NCBI GenBank assembly: GCA_003116975.1
Contig: BGKB01000387.1
Span: 1-33,935, forward strand
DNA from: Aurantiochytrium sp. KH105
Taxonomy: Eukaryota; Sar; Bigyra; Thraustochytrida; Thraustochytriidae
Direction of reading: 5' to 3'
DNA length: 33,935 bases
A program made the translations under genes and the position numbers. The notes beneath the pieces were generated by a model. The model did no database searches and was not told the DNA's origin. It was given only the letters and a program-made list of their open reading frames with translations. Within the stretch, counting starts at the first letter, position 1. Every line of letters begins with the position of its first letter. Below, piece after piece: positions 26,110 to 33,935 of this stretch.

Positions 26110-28917
26110 ATGATGCATTCTTCAAAAATGTCAGTTGAGCCAAGGTCAAGTGAAATTGGAAGTGTTAGTTTTACTCCACTACATAGTTCTGAAGTCTTGA
26201 ATGCTATATCCAAAGTTCATGTGAAAATTCCTTCCCCTCGCGTTTCTTTTGGTTTGAATAACACATTGCACGATTTGCGCATGGGTGCATTTCTGAATAT
26301 GACCTGTGGAACCTGCTCCAAGAATTCCAGGGATTGTCCTGGGCATTTTGGGCACTGTGAGTTGTCAATTCCTATTGCGAACAGTAATTTCATCAAAACC
26401 TTATTAGCTCCCATCCTGCGTAATTTCTGTGCGAATTGCAATAAAATTAGTTGCAAGGATATCATTGATGTCGATGATGACAATTTGAAATGCTCGTGTA
26501 AAAAAGGGGATAGACTTCAATACGTGGTGAAGTATCCTCGATCAGGTGGCGAGTCTACCAGCAAGACTGATGCTTCATTAAAACCCTCAGAGGGTGGATC
26601 CTCAACTCAGTCGAGTAAAGGAAAGAAAGCAAGTGGGAAAGGGGAATCAAATCCCCGTGCGGGCAAAGATGATGCAAGTAGGAAGCGTAAGACGGAATCG
26701 GGTTCGATGTCCGGGGCTGGTCAAAGGAGCAAAAGGGTGAAAAAGGGGGGAGACGACTCTAAGCAGAGTAAAAAGTCTGATGAAGGTGCTTGTAGTAAGC
26801 AAAAGAAGATCACGAAGAAGGAGTTGATTCGCTCTGTGCAGAAAATGTCAAACCGCAAGAGTATTGTAAAGTATGATTTTGTTGAACGCTACTCGGGGGA
26901 AAGTGTTAGTTCTTTGAAAGTATTTGAATTTGTTTCCGTGATTGCGCAAGTTCTAAAGGATGTTCCGGAAAAGGTTGTGTTCGCGTCGGAAGCGATGGAA
27001 TTACTAAGAAAGTATGATGACCTCACAGATGTAGTTTATATTAAATACCTGCCAATCCTGCCAATATGTGGTAGGATACCTAACAAATGTAATGGTGAAT
27101 GGTTTCCACATCATCTCACAGTAATGTATTCTGCTGTGCTGAAAAAGAACATTCAGCTAAAAAACGCCATTTCAAATGGCTTGCACACCGGTCTTATCAA
27201 CGAGTATTATACTGAGTTGCAGGACTGTGTGAACATTCTTTTTGATGTAAAAAACACCTCCAGGGTGCTTCGAAACAAGGTGATTGGAACGGGTAGTCTT
27301 CGTCAACTCATCGATGGCAAAAAAGGTCGAATTCGAGGAAATCTTATGGGCAAGCGTGTTGAATTTTGCAGTCGCAGCGTTCTCTCAGGTGATCCCGTTT
27401 TAAGAATCAACGAGGTGGGTCTGCCACGCAGCGTTTGTCAAAATTTGACAATACCCGTCCTGGTGACACAGTATAATATCGGTAAAATGTCATCGTGGAA
27501 CATTCGGTACATTTCGAAGCGAGGCTCGGGTCAGCGATTTGATGCATCCTTGCTTTCTTTCCCAATTTCTGAAATGATCGAGATTGGAGATACCGTTGAG
27601 CGTTCACTTATTGATGGTGACATCGTCGCGGTAAATCGACAGCCAAGTCTGCATAGAGCCTCAATGAATGCAATGTACGTCCGTGCTTTTGATTGCAATA
27701 CAATTCGTCTTAATTACTCGAGTATGCCTGGGTTAGGTGCGGACACGGACGGTGATGAGCTCAACATTCATGTGCCGCAGGATGAAAAATCGCGCGCTGA
27801 GCTGGAGGAATTGATGCTCATGAGTACCACAATTGTTTCAAATCAGAGCTCGATGCCAATTCTGGGACTCACCCAAGACAGTTTGTTGGGGTGCTACCTT
27901 CTGAGCAAGGCTATTCTGTGTGAAGCTGATTTTTTTGACATTCTCTACAAGTCCGGGGTCGATAAGGTTTGTTCTTTGGGACCCGAGTCCTGTGCGGTAG
28001 CTAGACCTTGCATTCTGTGTCCCCGTCGTATGTACTCGGGCTTGCAGCTTTTTGACTGTGTAATGTATCACATTGATGTGAGCATTGGCGACATCGTCGA
28101 CTATGAAAAAAACGGTGTCATCGTCCGCTGCGGTGAATTTATCCAAGGTATCCTGTCCAAGAAGGTGATTGGTATTTCTGATCATAGCATTATTCATTTC
28201 ATTTATGTGAAATATGGGCATAAAAAGGCAGCCGATTTTATGTACTTTGCACAAAGGCTGGCAGACAATTTCCTCAATATTGAAGGCTTCTCTGTGGGAG
28301 TCAGCGATTGTGTAATAGACGACGACGTTGATCTCAATGTCGATGGCGTTGATGAATTGATTCGACAAGACTTGGAAGAGAGAGGAAAGCTGCCAGATGA
28401 AGCGCAATTGTGTGAGGCATTGAATGGAATCACGCAGTTGCCACCGTCATCGTCCCCTATTGCTCAAAATGCAGAAAATCGATTGCTGGACATGATTGAA
28501 TCGGGGTCAAAGGGCTCAATTGTAAATTATAATCAAATCACGCGGTGCTTGGGTCAGCAATTCTCGTCTCGTGGACGCTTAGGCTTTGAGCTTTCCGATA
28601 AAACACGGACTTTCCCACATAAAAGTCGTTTTGACAACTCGTTGGACTCTCGTGGTTTTGTGAGAAATTCATTTATTTCTGGTCTCACGCCGATTGAATT
28701 TTGGAATCACTCCAAGCCTTCGCGAATTTCAATGATTGACACAGCGTGTAAAACGAGTGTGACAGGTGCTCAGCAGCGTAGACTGGTTAAATCTCTCGAG
28801 AAGATTATTGTGGAAGATGGTGGAGATGGTTCCCGACTTGTAAAAAATATGACGGATGGGATGGTTGTTCAATTCAATTATGGAGATGATGGTCTCGATG
28901 CAACAGACCTAATTTGA
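26110..28917 (+). CDS. DNA-directed RNA polymerase largest subunit, N-terminal part (RPB1-N), 935 aa
   Basis: This subunit forms the clamp, active centre and bridge helix of a multi-subunit RNA polymerase for viral transcription. The clamp zinc site is CGTCSKNSRDCPGHFGH (Cys66, Cys69, Cys76, His79); CANC (107-110) and CSC (128-130) follow. A Lys/Ser-rich low-complexity insert of about 90 residues (roughly 145-236) interrupts the clamp. Core motifs are RGNLMGKRVEFCSRSV, NRQPSLHRASM and GADTDGDELNIHVP, with the Mg-binding Asp545, 547 and 549 in place but Gly instead of Asn at 543. The bridge helix region reads IDTACKTSVTGAQQRRLVK. The protein stops at YGDDGLDATDLI, where RPB1 normally continues into the jaw and trigger loop. 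Those parts must be encoded elsewhere. Three close ATGs exist (26110, 26113, 26128). Confidence 0.95.
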   Translation: MMHSSKMSVEPRSSEIGSVSFTPLHSSEVLNAISKVHVKIPSPRVSFGLNNTLHDLRMGAFLNMTCGTCSKNSRDCPGHFGHCELSIPIANSNFIKTLLAPILRNFCANCNKISCKDIIDVDDDNLKCSCKKGDRLQYVVKYPRSGGESTSKTDASLKPSEGGSSTQSSKGKKASGKGESNPRAGKDDASRKRKTESGSMSGAGQRSKRVKKGGDDSKQSKKSDEGACSKQKKITKKELIRSVQKMSNRKSIVKYDFVERYSGESVSSLKVFEFVSVIAQVLKDVPEKVVFASEAMELLRKYDDLTDVVYIKYLPILPICGRIPNKCNGEWFPHHLTVMYSAVLKKNIQLKNAISNGLHTGLINEYYTELQDCVNILFDVKNTSRVLRNKVIGTGSLRQLIDGKKGRIRGNLMGKRVEFCSRSVLSGDPVLRINEVGLPRSVCQNLTIPVLVTQYNIGKMSSWNIRYISKRGSGQRFDASLLSFPISEMIEIGDTVERSLIDGDIVAVNRQPSLHRASMNAMYVRAFDCNTIRLNYSSMPGLGADTDGDELNIHVPQDEKSRAELEELMLMSTTIVSNQSSMPILGLTQDSLLGCYLLSKAILCEADFFDILYKSGVDKVCSLGPESCAVARPCILCPRRMYSGLQLFDCVMYHIDVSIGDIVDYEKNGVIVRCGEFIQGILSKKVIGISDHSIIHFIYVKYGHKKAADFMYFAQRLADNFLNIEGFSVGVSDCVIDDDVDLNVDGVDELIRQDLEERGKLPDEAQLCEALNGITQLPPSSSPIAQNAENRLLDMIESGSKGSIVNYNQITRCLGQQFSSRGRLGFELSDKTRTFPHKSRFDNSLDSRGFVRNSFISGLTPIEFWNHSKPSRISMIDTACKTSVTGAQQRRLVKSLEKIIVEDGGDGSRLVKNMTDGMVVQFNYGDDGLDATDLI

Positions 28918-29011
28918 ATGAAGAATTCACCACACGACTTCATCTATCAAGTAAGTGGAAACATGTGAAGCAGTAATAAAGAAATAGTCAAAAGATAGTT
29001 TCGGTCAGAGT

Positions 29012-29263
29012 ATGTCAAATGTAGTTGCTTGGTCTATCGTGCGCTTCTTAGGTGCTCAATTTATAGCGTCATGTTCGAAAAAATATATCATTCCAATTGT
29101 GTCAAGAGTCATCGTGAATCGTATTTCAAACTCTTACTTTCACGAACATGATCAAAGTGGTGTCGTATTCATTCATTGTGTACTCTTAAAAGAAGGCATC
29201 GGTGATTGTGATGATGAAGTAGAAGAATCAAGTATATTATTATTTGAAGTTGTAGAAGCATAG
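29012..29263 (+). CDS. small hypothetical protein, 83 aa
   Basis: A short plus-strand gene starts at the ATG at 29012, 94 bp after the RPB1 stop. The N-terminal 38 residues are hydrophobic and basic (VAWSIVRFLGAQFIA, YIIPIVSRVIV) and could be an amphipathic or membrane-associated helix; the C-terminal third is acidic (DCDDEVEESS). It is not the missing RPB1 C-terminal half. I recognise no family. Support is codon-like openness in the gene direction and placement between two same-strand genes, so confidence is modest. Confidence 0.5.
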   Translation: MSNVVAWSIVRFLGAQFIASCSKKYIIPIVSRVIVNRISNSYFHEHDQSGVVFIHCVLLKEGIGDCDDEVEESSILLFEVVEA

Positions 29264-29310
29264 AAGAATGAAATAAAAAATATTACGTGGGTGGGGGTGG
29301 GGAAACAATA

Positions 29311-30048
29311 ATGGGTTTTGATGTACGTAAGGATGTCGACATCGAGGTTGGGGATTTGAATATCAATAAGAGACTTCGTCAACTTTTACTATTTTCCCAA
29401 ATGAATAAAAAACAGTTGAAGAGACTTTTTGTGCTTTTAGTTGTTGTCACCATTGGGATGTTAATAAAAATTGCAACACAGAATGTTGAGGAAGTGATTG
29501 GTAGTGTTGATGGCATTACACAGACCATCATGATCTCTGAACAAACCTACGTTCCATTCACGATGTCTGATGATCTCGTGCTTGCACAGGCGGTCCCACG
29601 GGCTGTCCCAGAGTTCCAAGTCAAGAACACGGAGCTCAATAGACGTATGCAAGCTGTACATTTGCATCGTGTCGCGACGTTGATGCAGGAAAAACTGTCT
29701 TTGCAGAAAACCGTCTGTGTTCACTTAAAATATTATGGGGTAGACCGAGACATTCTCGTCCTTAATCGAGTCGACGCATTCTCAACAAGTAATCATAACC
29801 CCCTCATGGGTCATGATGATGAGACGAGCTTTTCGCATTTGGGAGACAAAATGGTCGTGAATCCCCGTGTCCGTGAGGTAGCTGCGGAGCAGGTCAACTT
29901 ACACATTGAGAATATTTATGGTCATCCTGAATGGGTCAAGGTCCCTGAGCGAATTGTTCTGGATTACTACAACGAAGATCTCAATGCAAGAAAAGGGATC
30001 GAATTCAAGAATGAAGTGGCTTGTTGTCTTTGGTATTATCTAAATTAG
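29311..30048 (+). CDS. type II single-pass membrane protein, 245 aa
   Basis: I start it at the ATG at 29311; an upstream in-frame GTG at 29287 would add only a Gly-rich octapeptide. Residues 1-33 are charged (NKKQLKRLF just before the membrane), residues 34-54 (LFVLLVVVTIGMLIKIA) form one membrane segment, and about 190 residues follow. Positive charges before the helix predict that the large C-terminal domain faces out of the cytoplasm. That domain has few Cys and no long repeats. I recognise no family. It precedes, tail-to-tail, the glycoprotein-like gene that ends at 30141, and could be a virion membrane component. Confidence 0.75.
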   Translation: MGFDVRKDVDIEVGDLNINKRLRQLLLFSQMNKKQLKRLFVLLVVVTIGMLIKIATQNVEEVIGSVDGITQTIMISEQTYVPFTMSDDLVLAQAVPRAVPEFQVKNTELNRRMQAVHLHRVATLMQEKLSLQKTVCVHLKYYGVDRDILVLNRVDAFSTSNHNPLMGHDDETSFSHLGDKMVVNPRVREVAAEQVNLHIENIYGHPEWVKVPERIVLDYYNEDLNARKGIEFKNEVACCLWYYLN

Positions 30049-30140
30049 CAAAGTCATGAGCTCTGTTGAATCGTAAAAAAAAATAATAGTAATAAAATGG
30101 TTTTATTCTGCATGTGTGTTCATAATTATTGTTAATTTGA

Positions 30141-32932
30141 TCAGAACGAGAACTCATCCCGAACAATTCGATGACCAGGCTTTCGACCCACGTTTCCTCC
30201 TTGCATCAATTCCCTCGCACGCCTGTTTCCACATCGAGAAGCAACAAAAATTGCAATGAATGCAAGGTTAACGCTGATGGTAATCGCTGCTGCGATGGTC
30301 ATTCCGGGGTAATTCTCAAAGAATGTTCCGGTTGCAACAGTCTGGGTCGTTTCGGCGTTGCTTCCTGCATCACCAATCACAAAACGCGTGCTTCCCCTTG
30401 CGTACATGGTGTTGATGGAAGATCCCACGCTCGATTGTGGTCGTGCCCCGCATCCACCAATCACGCTGATGGTTTCGACGTCGACGACCAGATAGGGACG
30501 GTCATAGTCTGTTGGGAACCAATTCTCAGGTTTGACAAGGACAAAATCGGTGTTGCTGTTGTCCTCAAACCCGCGCCAGGTATTTGTGACTTGGCACATG
30601 TCCTCGAGAACGGCAGTGCTGAGACTTCCTGTCAACGAGTTGAGCTGATTCTTCCGCTGACCATCAAAGAATTCGTTGCATCGCTCACTTGTGCTGTTGA
30701 AGTCATACCAGCTGCAAAAGATTCCATCGGCGTAGTATGGGCTGGATGTGTACTTCATAAGTTGTGTTTTCTCGCCGGCGTTAATCGTAGTTTGTGCGAT
30801 AACCTGGTTGTCGCCAGTGGGTTCTCGCAAGGTGATGATGACGGTCTTGATCGAGTTCTCCAATGAGGTAAATGGGTTCGTCGAGGGATCTCCTGCGGTC
30901 GACCGAATGATAATCTTATCGCTCATGTCGATGGTTGCGTTGCTTGTCCAGTTTGTGCTTCCGCCGCTGTAATAGTTCTTGACTTCGACGGAAATTGGAA
31001 ACACCTCCGATACATCGTTAAGTGTAAGTGTGTCAGAATCGGACATGCAGGTCTCCATCGAGAAAGTCTGATCCTGAATGTTCGATTGTGTTGTTGCCAT
31101 CGCATGGTTGAGATAAATATCGGTGTCCCCAATGTATTCCTTGNGGCGTTAATCGTAGTTTGTGCGATAACCTGGTTGTCGCCAGTGGGTTCTCGCAAGG
31201 TGATGATGACGGTCTTGATCGAGTTCTCCAATGAGGTAAATGGGTTCGTCGAGGGATCTCCTGCGGTCGACCGAATGATAATCTTATCGCTCATGTCGAT
31301 GGTTGCGTTGCTTGTCCAGTTTGTGCTTCCGCCGCTGTAATAGTTCTTGACTTCGACGGAAATTGGAAACACCTCCGATACATCGTTAAGTGTAAGTGTG
31401 TCAGAATCGGACATGCAGGTCTCCATCGAGAAAGTCTGATCCTGAATGTTCGATTGTGTTGTTGCCATCGCATGGTTGAGATAAATATCGGTGTCCCCAA
31501 TGTATTCCTTGAAATGCATGTTTTTGATGGGACGCTTATCGGGACGTTCAAGAATGCAGTTCAGGTCGTCATCAAGAGCCATGTTTTCGCAATTTCGCGT
31601 GTGGAAGTAGTGAATGCAATCGTAGAGCGTAGACTCTGAGTCTGCGATTTGCGATGTTGTGCAGGTACGTTGCGGAAGAGGGCTTGCAACATCAGGGTCG
31701 ACGCCTCCGTAAAGCATAGAACCTCCAATGGTTGCAGGCTGGTCCGAATCCCAGTAAATCTTATCACTGACGCTCGTTGTCTGTACCATCAGAACAATGT
31801 AGCTCTGAGGAATAACGTAAAACTCGCTCGGTGTGCATCGCTCAGCGTTGATATTTACAATCTCGGTGTTAAAAATGACATATTGGCTGAGATCATTGCT
31901 GTCCACGACGATATCATGTGTAATCGACGCAGGCACAGAGTTGCTATCAGGGGAGAAATAATTGCACGCTCCACTCGTTGAAGAAATCTGCACTGAGGTA
32001 TCCATAGTAATCGACTCGGTACCAACCTGTACGCTCGATGAGCACTGCTTGAGTTGTTCTAATGTGAGTGTAAACTCATAGTATGCCACATTGTCCACTT
32101 CTGGTTCAGCGGGCATGGTGAAATTTTCCGTAAGCGATAGCGTGCAATTGTCAGGGTCGTTGTTCAGGTAGACATTTGTTGTAATGAAGTCTCCAAGTGT
32201 TCCGCAAGTCTCGGGAATCGGGAGCTCATTTGCTCGATTGACAATGACCTCGAGAACAACGTCGATGCTAGTTGTGCTGATGTCAAGAGAAATGACGGCG
32301 TCATCGATTGTGAATGGGAATTGGTCCATGTAATCGGAAGGAATAAGGATTGTATCATAGTCAAACGCAACGATGATCTCCTCGCCGTCGTCTGTGAAGT
32401 TCTGAAAGTAAAAGTACACTGTGGAGTCATCCAGCATGTCCTCTGTGCTGAGTACCTCATCCAAATTGTAATTGCAGTACGTGAATGATCCATCAGATTC
32501 ATCTTCGTCGCCGGGATTCATGTTCACTTCGGCAAAACTCAACCCGGTGTCATTTTGGCCGAAAAAGAGACCACTCTCGCCACAGTTGATTCGGGCATTG
32601 CTGTTCTTTGGGTATACCCTGAAGTTTCTTTTGAAAGTGGTCGTCGCGTTGTTATAGTAGCGCATGACGATGTCGAATTCGGAGCCATCCATAGAAGCTC
32701 CATCTTCAAAGTGCGAGCCTCCGTCATTGACAATGGTTTTGGAATCGCTTGAATACGTCAATGAAATGAAGTTCTGTCCGGTCATGTCTGCCATTGTCAT
32801 GTTGCATGAGGCATCGCCGGGTACAATACAGAACATGTCATCCGACAACGCCAAGGTGGTCTTGGTGTTCAAGAGAATCAAAAATGCAATAGCTGCAAAA
32901 GGAACCATTTGAGAAAGCATTATAAAAGCCAA
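30141..32932 (-). CDS. large type I membrane glycoprotein-like protein, split by duplicated scaffold overlap
   Basis: The minus-strand ATG at 32932 begins a signal peptide (about residues 10-29), followed by a large Cys-containing ectodomain rich in beta-type sequence and N-glycosylation sequons. A membrane segment (MTIAAAITISVNLAFIAIFV) and a short basic tail with RRARELMQ and KPGHRIV follow at the 3' end. The frame is interrupted at the N at 31144 because 367 bp are duplicated on both sides. Counting the duplicate and the N once less leaves 2424 nt, an exact multiple of three, about 807 residues, so the gene is most likely intact in the virus. I recognise no fold or family. Topology suggests an envelope or surface protein; fusion or attachment roles are speculation. 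Confidence 0.82.
30777..31511. repeat. 367-bp direct duplication flanking an N (assembly artefact)
   Basis: Bases 30777-31143 reappear as 31145-31511 with a constant offset of 368. Every stretch I compared was identical. The copies abut a single N at 31144. Perfect identity, position exactly at the join and restoration of the reading frame on collapse all indicate two overlapping contig ends that were concatenated instead of merged. Confidence 0.95.
31144..31144. other. scaffold join (single N) inside duplicated overlap
   Basis: This N separates the two copies of the 367-bp overlap. Unlike the joins at 6283 and 10452, this one supports true adjacency of the two contigs, because they share sequence. 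Confidence 0.95.
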
Positions 32933-33013
32933 TCTGTTTTTATCGTCAAATATTGAATACGGCTCTCTGGTATTCTTTCACTCTTATCAGCGAAAGCGCA
33001 TTTTTACATATGT

Positions 33014-33935
33014 TTAATTGTTTTCGATTTCTTGTCGCAACTGGGCAGCAATTTTGTGTTTGCGGCAAAGATATAATTCGACAGTACCATCTCCTTCCGG
33101 TACTTTGTACATCTCGTATCCCTTACAATTCTTCTTGCCAAAAACAATCGGTGTCCTGCAAAAGTGGCAAATTTGCTTGAGCGTGTTGTATTTTTCAATA
33201 AAGGACACTTCGCATATTCTGCAGACTTGCACTGTCGAAGTTGGGTTAAACGATATGATATTGTGGCAGAATATGCATTGTGTTAGATGATAGGTCTCTT
33301 TTCTTTTATCATAGGTGAATGCAATCGTGCATACATTGCGTTTGGGGTCTGGTTTTTTGTAGCTTGCGAGTTGCATACAAGATGAGCATTTCACCTTTTC
33401 GTCTTCTGTGTCCATTGTCGTATTGTACACGCCAATATCGTCAGAGTCGTTTACGAATGATAGAATGTTGCGATTGCAATCTTGATTGTTGCAGTAGCAT
33501 ACTGACCATTCGTTATTGTTATAAATCTCGAACCCAGGGTGTTCTTGTACAAAATCATCCTTCTTCGTGAGGTCGAAAAGCTCCGTGAGCCATGGTACCT
33601 CTTGCTTAATATTGGGAACTTTCGGGGGAATGCTTTCTTTCCCACTATTGAGTAGCCGTTGGTGTCTGCGGAGTGCTGACTTGTGTTTTGCTCCCCGGAC
33701 AGCACGTTCATAATGTGTTTTAACAAAGACCTTTTGTGATACGTTGATTGATTCCGCTGCAGCATCATAGGGATCTGCGGAGCTGAAGGGATGGGGTACT
33801 TTATCTTGTGTGATTGCATTTGTGTCAATACGCTTGTAATGGTGCTTGTTGTATCGGATGAATGCCCCCGAGGTGAAATTCGGATTGCTAATAAAAGCAG
33901 AAGATGCAAAGTCTAGTGTGTAGTTCACATAGTGA
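33014..33935 (-). CDS. multi-zinc-finger protein, 5' end beyond the window
   Basis: The minus-strand frame is open to the right edge of the window; a GTG at 33928 is the only start-like codon nearby, so the true start is probably outside. About 307 residues are visible. The N-terminal half is basic (HKSALRRHQRLL) without Cys. The C-terminal half contains a series of paired Cys: CYCNNQDC, CSSC, CIFC, CRIC, CHFC and a later CRKHK, enough for three or four zinc ribbons. This pattern is seen in viral transcription factors and in zinc-ribbon proteins of RNA polymerase systems, but I cannot match it to a specific family. No signal peptide is visible. Confidence 0.75.
   Translation of the reverse strand, partial: HYVNYTLDFASSAFISNPNFTSGAFIRYNKHHYKRIDTNAITQDKVPHPFSSADPYDAAAESINVSQKVFVKTHYERAVRGAKHKSALRRHQRLLNSGKESIPPKVPNIKQEVPWLTELFDLTKKDDFVQEHPGFEIYNNNEWSVCYCNNQDCNRNILSFVNDSDDIGVYNTTMDTEDEKVKCSSCMQLASYKKPDPKRNVCTIAFTYDKRKETYHLTQCIFCHNIISFNPTSTVQVCRICEVSFIEKYNTLKQICHFCRTPIVFGKKNCKGYEMYKVPEGDGTVELYLCRKHKIAAQLRQEIENN

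Noticed and set aside
28918..30048. Search for the missing RPB1 C-terminal half or an intron after 28917
   Set aside because: Neither the 83-residue nor the 245-residue protein downstream shows trigger-loop or jaw motifs, and I see no continuation in another frame.
31086..31340. Plus-strand frame crossing the N at 31144
   Set aside because: It is antisense to the glycoprotein-like gene and exists only because the overlap is duplicated.
30141..32932. HAP2/GCS1 or other class II fusion protein identity for the glycoprotein-like gene
   Set aside because: Signal peptide, Cys-rich ectodomain and anchor fit the layout, but I see no family-specific motif; layout alone is not enough.
1..33935. tRNA genes, rRNA, CRISPR arrays, insertion sequences
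   Set aside because: No cloverleaf-like T-arm and acceptor pairing, no spaced identical repeats with unique spacers, and no transposase motif were seen on either strand by eye.

Overview
This window looks like a piece of a large double-stranded DNA virus of a eukaryote. The evidence is densely packed intron-less genes with short AT-rich spacers, a type IIA topoisomerase, a family B DNA polymerase carrying an intein in its catalytic motif, and the N-terminal half of an RNA polymerase II-like largest subunit. These genes are shared by Nucleocytoviricota and by Mirusviricota. I see no capsid, packaging ATPase, terminase or primase gene that would decide between them. Secreted and membrane proteins with Pro-Thr linkers of the APTxxPT style resemble proteins common in stramenopile algae, so an algal or protist host is plausible, but this is inference.

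The sequence is a scaffold, not one continuous read-through. Single N bases at 6283, 10452 and 31144 mark joins. The 31144 join is demonstrably artificial: 367 bp on its left are repeated on its right, and removing the duplicate plus the N restores one reading frame. At 6283 and 10452 genes are cut off and run into unrelated antisense sequence, so the order and orientation of the 6284-10451 piece are unproven.

Layout: 1-327 holds a 24-bp tandem repeat and no clear gene. 328-3188 holds small unknown proteins, one broken by a frameshift. 3230-4093 is an orphan DNA adenine methyltransferase-like gene. 4123-5214 (minus) is a membrane-anchored astacin metalloprotease. 5458-6282 is a truncated ankyrin-like protein. 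6284-10451 holds two divergent secreted proteins, one with a Pro-Thr repeat tail and one with PAN/apple-like Cys modules. 10453-11826 holds a truncated unknown gene and two tandem small membrane paralogues. 12178-28917 is the information-processing block: topoisomerase II, a Ser-rich Cys-cluster protein, a disordered repeat protein, a RecB-like PD-(D/E)XK nuclease, two unknown proteins, DNA polymerase B with intein, and a split RPB1. 29012-33935 holds small proteins, a type II membrane protein, a large surface glycoprotein-like protein (minus) and a partial multi-zinc-finger protein (minus).

Polymerase, topoisomerase and nuclease would serve genome replication and recombination. RPB1 would serve viral transcription together with a C-terminal half encoded outside the window. 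The astacin, PAN-like, Pro-Thr and glycoprotein-like products are candidates for the virion surface or for host-cell interaction. The most interesting signals are the archaeal-style split of RPB1, its altered active-site Asn, the intein with a decayed endonuclease, the surface astacin, the small membrane paralogue pair, and a TGTCACA motif that recurs in spacers.
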